Part shown: in pieces, positions 57,230-64,000 of the stretch
How positions within the stretch are numbered: the stretch's first letter is position 1
How the letters are laid out: each line of letters opens with the position of its first letter
From: Edaphobacter paludis
Lineage (GTDB): Bacteria > Acidobacteriota > Terriglobia > Terriglobales > Acidobacteriaceae
DNA: 64,000 nt
NCBI RefSeq assembly: GCF_039993895.1
Contig: NZ_CP121194.1
Location: 1,178,001 to 1,242,000 of the forward strand
Direction of reading: 5' to 3'
The notes under the pieces: generated by a model
What the model was told of the DNA's origin: nothing
The model's database searches: none
What the model saw: the letters and a program-made list of their open reading frames with translations, nothing else
Position numbers and translations under genes: made by a program

Positions 57230-59569
57230 CTACGCGCTTTCGAGCTGGAACGAGGGTGGAATGTCCTCGGCCTTGGTGCCGAATTCGAGGTTGGGCTGGC
57301 TGCCCAGCGTGAACTCGATTTTGGCCCCGTCGACGATCTCGCGGTGGTTGAACCAGGAGCGAGTGTAAGGTTTGCCATTGAAGGTGACGGACTGGATGTA
57401 CTGGTCCGAGGGTGCGCTACGATGGGCAACGATCTCAAGCTGCTTGCCCTTGCCGAGCTGCAGCGTGACGTGGTCGAACAGCGGCGTGCCGAAGATGTAA
57501 TTTCCGCTAACCGGATCGACGGGGTAGAAGCCCATGGAACTCATGATGTACCAGGATGACATCTGGCCTACGTCTTCATTACCTTGCAGACCGTCGGGAA
57601 GGGCGGCGTACATCGTCTCCATCAACATACGGATACGCTGTTGGGTCTTGTGCGGCTGGCCGGCGTAGACGTAGAGATAGGCGATATGGTGCGACGGCTC
57701 GTTGCCCTGAGCGTATTGACCGACGAGGCCGGCGATATCGGGTGGAGCATCGGGAGGCAGCGTGGAGGGTTGATCGAACAACTCATCGAGCTTGGCGAGA
57801 AATGCCTTCTGGCCGCCGAGGGTTTCGATGAGGCCCGCGGCGTCATGCTGAATGCCGAAGGTAGTCTGCCAGGAGTTCGACTCGGTGAAGTCCCGCCATT
57901 TTTTTGACGTGCCCATCGCGAGTGGATCGAAGCCAGGAGCCCATTCACCATTCGCGAGTTTAGGACGGGCGAAGTTGATCTTGCGATCGTAATAGTTGCG
58001 GTAGTTCAGCGAGCGGTCTGCAAGCATCTTTGCATCGTCTGCGTGGCCGAGCTTCTTTGCGACGTGCGCGATGGACCAGTCGTCGTAGCAATATTCGAAG
58101 CCCTTGCTGACGGACTCTTCTTCGAGGTCGCAGGGGATGTAATGCTTCGAGCGGTAATAGCCCAGGCCACGATAGTCGTCGACCATGGCGCGCTGCATCA
58201 TGCATTTGTAGGCGCGCTCGTAGTCGATGCCGGTGAAGCCCTTGTTGCAGGCTTCCGCCATGACGGCGGCGGAATGGTAGCCGGTCATGGTGCCGGTCTC
58301 CGTGCCTTGAAGCGGCCAGACGGGCATTCCGGCAGGGCTTTGCTCGGCCATCAGGATGAGAGCGTTGACGAAGTCGGGCACATGCTCGGCATTGATGAGC
58401 GTGTAGAGCGGATGGGTGGCGCGGTAGGTGTCCCAGAGGGAGAACGTTGTGTAGTTGCGCTGTCCGGGGTTGAGCTTGTGGATCTGCTTATCCATGCCGC
58501 GATAGCTGCCGTCGGCGTCGTCGAAGAGCGAAGGGCCGATGGAGGCATGGTAAAGCGCGGCGTAGAAGATGCGGCGATGCTTCTCGTTATTTGTGGTGAC
58601 GTTGATGCGAGAGAGTTGCTTGTTCCACTTTTCGCGGGCGCTGCGGCGGACGTGCTCGAAGTCCCAACCGGGCAGCTCTGCCTTCAGATTATTGGCTGCG
58701 GACTCCGCGCTGACGCCGGATATGCCCGTTTTTACGAAGATGACAGGATTCCGCGTGAGGTCGAAGAAGGCCACGCACTTGAGAGATTTGCCGGTCAGAG
58801 GCTCTGTGCCAGCCGGGACCTCGGCGTCATCTTTGTAGAAGACGATGCGCGTAGGCTTCTGCGAGAACTGCATGGTGAAGTAAGCTTCGCGGCCATCGCC
58901 CCAGGACTTGGTGGTGCGGCCTCCGGCGAGCGTGTCGGGTGCGGGGCTGTGGAGTGATGCGGAGATGACGTTCGACGGACCATAACTATGCTTTAGATCG
59001 ACGATGATGTGCCCGCTCTTTGCTGCCTTGGCGTCGCGAGGAAAGGTGTAGCGGTGCAGGCCAGTGCGCTCGGTGGCAGTCAGCTCGGCGTGAATGCCGT
59101 AGTCCTTGAGAAGGACCGAGTAATAGCCGGGCTCGGCGTGCTCGTCCTTGTGGTCGAAGCGCGATCGGTAGCCTTCGTCGGGGTTGCTGCGCGAGCCGGG
59201 TACAATCTTCGACTCGCCGGTACCGGGCATGACGAGGAAGTCGAGGAGATCGCCGCAACCGGTTCCGCTGAGATGGGTGTGGCTGAAGCCCATGATAGAG
59301 GTGTCGGAGATGTGGTAGCCGGAGCACCAGTCCCAACCATCGGTGAAGGTATCGGGGCTGAGTTGAACAGCACCGAAGGGGACGACTGCACCGGGGAAGC
59401 AATGGCCGTGGCCGCCGGTACCGATCGTGATATCGACCAGCGAGGCAGGATCATTTGCTGCACTGGATGATTCAGGGCGAGATATCATTCTAGCGAAAGC
59501 TGTGCTTCTGGTAGCGCTAACAGTGCAGGCGGCAGAGACTCCACCGAGAAAAGACCTTCTTGAAATCAT
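57230..59569 (-). CDS. GH92 exo-alpha-mannosidase, Tat-exported
   Basis: 779 residues. The N terminus MISRRSFLGGVSAACTV has the SRRxFL twin-arginine motif, so it is probably folded before export. GH92 landmarks: IGTGGHGHCFPGAVVPFGAVQLSPDT, GFSHTHLSGTGCGDLLDF, IFYAALYHASIGPSLFDDADGSYRGMD, TTFSLWDTYRATHPLYTL, GYHSAAVMAEACNKGF and GNEDVGQMSSWYIMSSMGFYPVDPVSG. GH92 enzymes are calcium-dependent alpha-mannosidases, mostly alpha-1,2, that trim high-mannose N-glycans. 24 bp upstream of the GH18 gene. Confidence 0.93.
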   Translation of the reverse strand: MISRRSFLGGVSAACTVSATRSTAFARMISRPESSSAANDPASLVDITIGTGGHGHCFPGAVVPFGAVQLSPDTFTDGWDWCSGYHISDTSIMGFSHTHLSGTGCGDLLDFLVMPGTGESKIVPGSRSNPDEGYRSRFDHKDEHAEPGYYSVLLKDYGIHAELTATERTGLHRYTFPRDAKAAKSGHIIVDLKHSYGPSNVISASLHSPAPDTLAGGRTTKSWGDGREAYFTMQFSQKPTRIVFYKDDAEVPAGTEPLTGKSLKCVAFFDLTRNPVIFVKTGISGVSAESAANNLKAELPGWDFEHVRRSAREKWNKQLSRINVTTNNEKHRRIFYAALYHASIGPSLFDDADGSYRGMDKQIHKLNPGQRNYTTFSLWDTYRATHPLYTLINAEHVPDFVNALILMAEQSPAGMPVWPLQGTETGTMTGYHSAAVMAEACNKGFTGIDYERAYKCMMQRAMVDDYRGLGYYRSKHYIPCDLEEESVSKGFEYCYDDWSIAHVAKKLGHADDAKMLADRSLNYRNYYDRKINFARPKLANGEWAPGFDPLAMGTSKKWRDFTESNSWQTTFGIQHDAAGLIETLGGQKAFLAKLDELFDQPSTLPPDAPPDIAGLVGQYAQGNEPSHHIAYLYVYAGQPHKTQQRIRMLMETMYAALPDGLQGNEDVGQMSSWYIMSSMGFYPVDPVSGNYIFGTPLFDHVTLQLGKGKQLEIVAHRSAPSDQYIQSVTFNGKPYTRSWFNHREIVDGAKIEFTLGSQPNLEFGTKAEDIPPSFQLESA

Positions 59570-59734
59570 GTGAACTCCATCAATATTGAGGTGCTGTAGG
59601 GGTAGGACGAATCTGCAATGAAAAGGGTGCTTGGAAATGCTTCTTGCCGTATCGGTTTCGAGTCTACACCGGCGGTGATTTCGCTGTCAGCGGCTTGCGT
59701 AAAAATAAGCGCGAGCGTGCGGGCCTTTTCCGCG

Positions 59735-61165
59735 TTATTGTCTCGAAGTGGATCTTCCGTCGAAGAGTTGAAACTCGCGGATCGCGGCAGTTCCAGAGGT
59801 CGATATGAGATTGAGCCGGACCCGCTGCGTCGTACAGGCAGGGAAGATGTCGATCTTTTTGTGGCCGATTGCCTGAGCGCGAGCCAAGGGTTTCCATGCG
59901 CCGTTCTGCCAGGCTTCGATGGCGTACTCCTCTACATGTTGTCCGTCGTCGAGCCTCTCCATGGTCACGGCGCGGTCGAAGGTAACGGGTTTATCGAAAT
60001 GTACCTCGAGCGTGCCGTGCAGCGGTGGCGCGACCCAGAAGGTGTCAGGGTTGTTATCGAGCGCTTCGTGCTCGGCAGTAGCACTTATGCCGACAGCGTG
60101 GCCTTGCTCCGCGGCGAGGTTGTGGCCATAGATGCGGTGGAGAGCTGCGCCGAACTCATGTAGCCGCTTGACGTCGGCTGCGGGTAGCTGACCAGTGTTG
60201 TCTGGCGCGAGGCCAAGCATGAGCTGGGCTCCGCGGCCGACTGTATTGGTGTAGATATCCAGCAGGTCGTCCACCGAGCGAAGTGTCGACTCATCGTTGG
60301 CATGCCAGAACCAATGGCCGCGATGCAGCGGAGTATCTGATTCGACTGGACGCCAACGCAAAAAACCGGAACGGTCGATGACGTTCCAGTTCTCGAAGAG
60401 AACCTTTCCGTCTTCGTTGCCGACCCAGCGGAGATCTGCGTTTTTATAGAGCGCAACGTCAGCGAAGACCATCGTGTTTGGCTGGTAGGTGCGCAGCTCG
60501 GTGATGATGCTATCGAAGTCGTAGGTGCGTCCCGTGCTGCCTGCGCCATCGAGCCAGAACTCGGTCAGCGGGCCGTAGTGTGTAGCGAGTTCGTCGAGTT
60601 GGGCGAGGTAATACTTGTCGTAGGCTTTGGGGTCCGGATAGCGTTTGTCGTGCCGGTCCCACGGAGAAAGATAGACGCCAAAGCCGAGGCCTGCTTTGTG
60701 CGCGGAGTCGGACGCCATGCGAACCAGATCCCCTTTGCTGTCGAGCCATGGGCTGTTTTTGACGCTGTAATCTGTCTGCTCCGTGGGCCAGAGAGCAAAG
60801 CCATCGTGGTGTTTTGCCACCAGGACGGCATACCTGGCGCCTGCGGATTTGGCGGCATCCATCCACTGGTCGGTATCGACGTGAGTGGGATTGAAGACCG
60901 ATGGGGAGGCGGTCCCATCGCCCCATTCGCGATTGAGGAAGGTGTTCGTACCGAAGTGAAAGATGACACCAATCTCAAGATCCTGCCATTGCACCTGAGC
61001 CGGGCTTGGTTTGAGGTCAACAAAGTTCTGTGCAATGGCAGAGGAGAGTGGAGCGAGGCAGACCAGGGCAGCGATCGTGCGATAGAGGATGGATTGGCTG
61101 CCACGCGATTTGCTGCGTTTCAGAACGCCGGGGTTGTCTATCTCAGATCGAATGGCAGCAAACAT
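59735..61165 (-). CDS. GH29 alpha-L-fucosidase
   Basis: 476 residues from ATG 61165, with AGAGGA 4 nt upstream; longer frames overlap the GH20 gene. Signal segment IAALVCLAPLSSAIAQ. Catalytic region: EIGVIFHFGTNTFLNREWGDG, ARYAVLVAKHHDGFALWPTEQTDYSV, VYLSPWDRHD and TEFWLDGAG (nucleophile Asp). The C-terminal about 130 residues form a discoidin-like beta domain (LEVHFDKPVTFDRAVTMERLDDGQHVEEYAIEAW). It removes terminal alpha-linked fucose. Starts 7 bp after the GH20 stop, so same operon. Confidence 0.92.
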   Translation of the reverse strand: MFAAIRSEIDNPGVLKRSKSRGSQSILYRTIAALVCLAPLSSAIAQNFVDLKPSPAQVQWQDLEIGVIFHFGTNTFLNREWGDGTASPSVFNPTHVDTDQWMDAAKSAGARYAVLVAKHHDGFALWPTEQTDYSVKNSPWLDSKGDLVRMASDSAHKAGLGFGVYLSPWDRHDKRYPDPKAYDKYYLAQLDELATHYGPLTEFWLDGAGSTGRTYDFDSIITELRTYQPNTMVFADVALYKNADLRWVGNEDGKVLFENWNVIDRSGFLRWRPVESDTPLHRGHWFWHANDESTLRSVDDLLDIYTNTVGRGAQLMLGLAPDNTGQLPAADVKRLHEFGAALHRIYGHNLAAEQGHAVGISATAEHEALDNNPDTFWVAPPLHGTLEVHFDKPVTFDRAVTMERLDDGQHVEEYAIEAWQNGAWKPLARAQAIGHKKIDIFPACTTQRVRLNLISTSGTAAIREFQLFDGRSTSRQ

Positions 61166-61172
61166 TGTTCCT

Positions 61173-63233
61173 CTATTCCTGTACCGCGTTGACCAACAAG
61201 TTGAGCGAATCGATGAAGGTGAAGCGAACGATAGCAGAAGGCTTTTTCGCGGCCTCGATCTGCGCCAGCTTGCTTGCCTTCCAGCCGACGGAGGCATGCG
61301 TTCCGGAGGAGATGAAGTGGATAGCGTCCATTGCAGTCTTTGCAAGGTCTGGAAGCTGCTGGGCGCGCTGCTGTACTTCGGCGAGTCGCGGGGAGTGCTG
61401 CATCTGCTTCTCGACTGTCGGAACCGAGTTGGCTACCGTCTCGAACCAGTGAGTCAGCGCAGCCTGATCTGCCGAGTCGGATTGCGGCGACTTGAGGAAG
61501 GTTTCGGTGAGGCGTGCGATCTTGTAGCGCGACGGTGGATCCGGACGGACTGCATCCACAAAACTGTTGAGGACGGTGAGCTGCGAAGTCTTCTGTTCGT
61601 GGTATCGCTCGCCAAAGCTGACCGGCTCCAATGCGGAGGCGAAGATGCGGAGCTGATCGATATTTTGCGTTCCCGCGAGTTCGCGAAGGCTGGCGTCTTC
61701 CTGGGTCAGATGATGGAGGCCGAGGCCTTCGAGCTGGATCGAGATGACGTTCAGCCGCCGATACATGTCATCTACGTCGGTGATGTTTTCCGGAGACCAG
61801 AAGCGCTCGGCGATGGCCGCCGACCGGGGCCACACGCGAGAATCGATGGTGCCTGCATAAAGCTGCTCGGCCCACATGCAGATCTCTCCGCCAAGGACAA
61901 GCTTGCGCTGCTGAGGTTGGAGGGAAGAGCTCGATGGCAGCGGGTCGGCTAGATAATGTGTGCCCGCGGGTTTCATTGCGTCCAGGTAGTACGGTGCCGA
62001 AAGGATGCCCTGATAGCCCTGCTCCGCACCTTGAGCCAGCGAAGCCTCGCCGCGCCATGACTGAATGACTACATCCTTTGGAAGTGCGGGGTTGAGAATC
62101 TCGTCCCAACCGACCATATGTTTATGGAGGCCAGTGAGAATCTTCAGCACCCGAGTGTTGAAGTAAGCCTGCAGAGCTGCGTTGTCCTTGAGATGGTGCG
62201 CATGCATGAAGGCAACGATGCGGGGATTCGTCTTCCAGTCGGGCGCGGGCGTCTCGTCGCCACCGATGTGCATGTAGGGGTCAGGAAAGATGGTGGCCAT
62301 CTCGCCAAGGAAGCGCGCGATGAACTGATAGGTCTCCTCACGCGTTGGATCGAGCTCGTAGTCCGCCACGCCGAAGTCGCGGCGGATCGAGGTGGGAGGA
62401 TTGCCGCTGGCGAGTTTGGGATAGGCAACCTGCCACGCAGTACTGTGACCCGGCATTTCAAATTCAGGGACGACGCGGATGCCGCGCGCCCGTGCATAGC
62501 TGACAAGTTCCCTGGCATCCTGTTGGGTGTAGTAGAGGCCGTCGGAACCAACAGCGGTGAGTCGCGGATAGAGCTTGCTCTCTATACGGAACCCCTGGTC
62601 CTCCGTAAGGTGCCAGTGAAAGACGTTAAGCTTGACGGCGGCCATTCCATCGAGGGTACGCTTGAGCACGTCCATCGGTTCGAAGTGACGTCCGCAGTCG
62701 ATCATTAGTCCGCGCCATGGGAAGCGAGGTGAGTCGTGGATCGAGACTAAGGGAAGGATATAGTCGCTGCCGGAAGGTTGTACAAGCTGGACCAGCGTCT
62801 CCAGGCCATGCATGGCCCCGACGACCGTAGCGGCTTCAATGTGTGCGCCGGCAGGAGTGACAGAGAGGGTGTAAGATTCGTTCTCGTCGATGGACTGTAT
62901 CGCTTCGCCCGCACCCTGCACTTCGATCGTCAAGGGAGCCTCAGCGGACGCAGTGGCCTCAAGGGACAACGGAAGGCCGGTCTTCTGCCTCAATTGCTGC
63001 ACAGTGCGGTGGATGGCGCCATCGAGCCGGGAGTTATCAAAGTGGGTTGTAACCGCACGAAACTGGGAGGTAAGCACAAAACCACCGGCAGATGCTTGCA
63101 GACTGGCCGGCTGTGGCATCAGATTATTAATGAAGATCACGCTGGACGGTACCGTTTGGCTGTACGAAATAGAAGAAGTCAGAAGTATGGTCGCAAAAAA
63201 GAGAAAAGACTTAGTCCAGAAACAGATCTTCAT
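61173..63233 (-). CDS. GH20 beta-N-acetylhexosaminidase
   Basis: 686 residues. Signal peptide (FLFFATILLTSSISYSQ). N-terminal GH20b domain about 35-155. Catalytic barrel: RFPWRGLMIDCGRHFEPMDVLKRTLDGMAAVKLNVFHWHLTEDQGFRIE, VVPEFEMPGHSTAW, MHIGGDETPAPDW (catalytic Asp-Glu pair), VGWDEILNPALP, VIQSWRG and ICMWAEQ. It removes terminal GlcNAc/GalNAc. The C-terminal region is helical. First gene of the four-glycosidase operon. Confidence 0.93.
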   Translation of the reverse strand: MKICFWTKSFLFFATILLTSSISYSQTVPSSVIFINNLMPQPASLQASAGGFVLTSQFRAVTTHFDNSRLDGAIHRTVQQLRQKTGLPLSLEATASAEAPLTIEVQGAGEAIQSIDENESYTLSVTPAGAHIEAATVVGAMHGLETLVQLVQPSGSDYILPLVSIHDSPRFPWRGLMIDCGRHFEPMDVLKRTLDGMAAVKLNVFHWHLTEDQGFRIESKLYPRLTAVGSDGLYYTQQDARELVSYARARGIRVVPEFEMPGHSTAWQVAYPKLASGNPPTSIRRDFGVADYELDPTREETYQFIARFLGEMATIFPDPYMHIGGDETPAPDWKTNPRIVAFMHAHHLKDNAALQAYFNTRVLKILTGLHKHMVGWDEILNPALPKDVVIQSWRGEASLAQGAEQGYQGILSAPYYLDAMKPAGTHYLADPLPSSSSLQPQQRKLVLGGEICMWAEQLYAGTIDSRVWPRSAAIAERFWSPENITDVDDMYRRLNVISIQLEGLGLHHLTQEDASLRELAGTQNIDQLRIFASALEPVSFGERYHEQKTSQLTVLNSFVDAVRPDPPSRYKIARLTETFLKSPQSDSADQAALTHWFETVANSVPTVEKQMQHSPRLAEVQQRAQQLPDLAKTAMDAIHFISSGTHASVGWKASKLAQIEAAKKPSAIVRFTFIDSLNLLVNAVQE

Positions 63234-63668
63234 GAATGAATCCTTTTGGAGCTCGACGCCAGGTTGTAACTCGTAGCCAAGCCTAACGTATCTTTTTAGA
63301 ACTTAATCTATCTTTTTTGAAAAATGTTCGCCAACGTCCGTCAGCTAAGCATGCTGGACATGAATGAATGAACGAAGCTCTATCGGAACGCCGCGCATTT
63401 TAAGCGCTCTGTACATCATGAGGACCACAAATTCATTTCACGGGACTTTTATATGGAGTGGCGATTAGGGCATTAAATTTCGAGGCATTGCTGTTGCGTG
63501 GCTATTCAAAGCGATCTTCGACCGATATTCGATAGATGTTTGCTTCCCCTGTTTCTTCTGGAGTATCGTGGTCTTACATAAGCTTTAAAACGCATTTAAC
63601 CCGGCAACTTAGGATGTGCGCAGGTGTTTCCATGCGCCAGTAAAAAGCAATGAGAGGACAAGACGCGC
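63234..63668. promoter_or_regulatory. 435-bp divergent intergenic region between GH20 operon and cytochrome oxidase
   Basis: No gene found. It must hold promoters for both directions. On the reverse strand TTGGCG-N18-TAGATT is a weak promoter candidate for the GH20 operon, about 75-110 bp before its ATG. The forward-strand words TATCTTTTT and TATCTTTTTT occur 20 bp apart (63290-63317), a two-turn spacing suggestive of a tandem regulator site. Confidence 0.45.
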
Positions 63669-64000
63669 GTGGCTCGCAGAGCATCACAAATCGGCTTTCT
63701 AGTCAGTAGTTGCTTTTTTATGCTGGTTCCTTCTGCGTTTGGATTATCTTCCGCTGAAGGTCCTCTTCATCGGTTCGCTGCGGCTGGGATGTTTATACAT
63801 TCTCCGTCCTATTTCGCACAAAGCTCGACCAGCATCTTCTCCCCCGCCGCAACGCCCTCGCACTGGATTTTCACGCTTTCCATGTTTGTCCTGAGCATTA
63901 CAGGGCTGATTTTTCTGATCGTCGCGGGCTTGTTGACTTATGCGCTCATCCGCTACCGGCACCGCAATCTGCTGACTTACAACGAACCGACGCAGATCTA
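63669..64000 (+). CDS. Cytochrome c oxidase subunit II, N-terminal part (3' end outside window)
   Basis: From GTG 63669 the frame stays open to the window end. GAGAGGA lies about 11 nt upstream. An in-frame ATG is at 63720. Signal/membrane segment FLVSSCFFMLVPSAFGLSSA, then SIFSPAATPSHWIFTLSMFVLSITGLIFLIVAGLLTYALIRYR and the beginning NEPTQI. This is the pattern of the first helix of CoxB (subunit II) before the second helix and Cu-A domain, which are not in view. It indicates an aerobic terminal oxidase operon continuing to the right. Confidence 0.8.
   Translation, partial: MARRASQIGFLVSSCFFMLVPSAFGLSSAEGPLHRFAAAGMFIHSPSYFAQSSTSIFSPAATPSHWIFTLSMFVLSITGLIFLIVAGLLTYALIRYRHRNLLTYNEPTQI

Noticed and set aside
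59582-59734. Small gene between GH29 and GH92
   Set aside because: The open frames here are short, without ribosome site or family; treated as operon spacer.
63744-63962. Short reverse-strand frame at the right end
   Set aside because: Antisense to a convincing cytochrome oxidase subunit II start; no family similarity.

Overview
The window reads as chromosomal DNA of a GC-rich, aerobic, heterotrophic Gram-negative bacterium, most likely an Acidobacteriaceae member (Granulicella/Edaphobacter/Terriglobus type). This is inferred from the very large Oar-like TonB-dependent receptor with an N-terminal carboxypeptidase-regulatory domain, several outer-membrane barrels, the mix of housekeeping genes and many glycosidases. 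I see no phage, IS element or CRISPR array.

Layout. 1-35 kb is mostly housekeeping: a truncated GNAT, a small catalase, a membrane-anchored MutS-like ATPase, ispD and ispF, an M14 peptidase with a small partner, tRNA-Ala and tRNA-Gly sharing a terminator with an S41 protease, a SurA-like chaperone with a lysine-rich tail, a YhaM-like HD/OB nuclease, CFA synthase, aroC-def-fmt-rsmB, PASTA, CDF transporter and ubiE/menG, aroB, nadB, an NfeD/TPR pair, GT39, DUF3467, tRNA-Leu, UbiA-like plus methyltransferase, a GH57 branching enzyme and a BON/glycine-zipper lipoprotein. 35-38 kb carries YtxH-like and DUF948-like stress/envelope proteins, mnmA and a PEP-mutase-family enzyme.

38.4-50.6 kb is the most interesting region. 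It is a nitrate assimilation cluster: NarK-type transporter, cytoplasmic NasA-like nitrate reductase, a fused DmsB-DmsC quinol/iron-sulfur module, a CysJ-like diflavin reductase and a siroheme NirA-like reductase. It sits next to a 651-bp intergenic region full of dyads and an outer-membrane protein gene. After these comes a gene fusing a HemD (uroporphyrinogen-III synthase-like) domain to GAF and ANTAR domains. The HemD-GAF-ANTAR protein looks like an RNA-binding nitrate-assimilation regulator that joins the NnaR idea (HemD as regulator) to the NasR/NasT idea (ANTAR antitermination).

50.7-63.2 kb looks like a glycoprotein/N-glycan utilisation locus: a DeoR-type regulator, a 1140-residue TonB receptor with a strong promoter, CutC, and a four-gene reverse-strand operon GH20-GH29-GH92-GH18. 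The window ends inside a cytochrome c oxidase subunit II gene (start about 63669).

Genes are packed with many ATGA/TAATG overlaps, and convergent genes often share perfect hairpin terminators. Long antisense frames are common because of the high GC and were not annotated.
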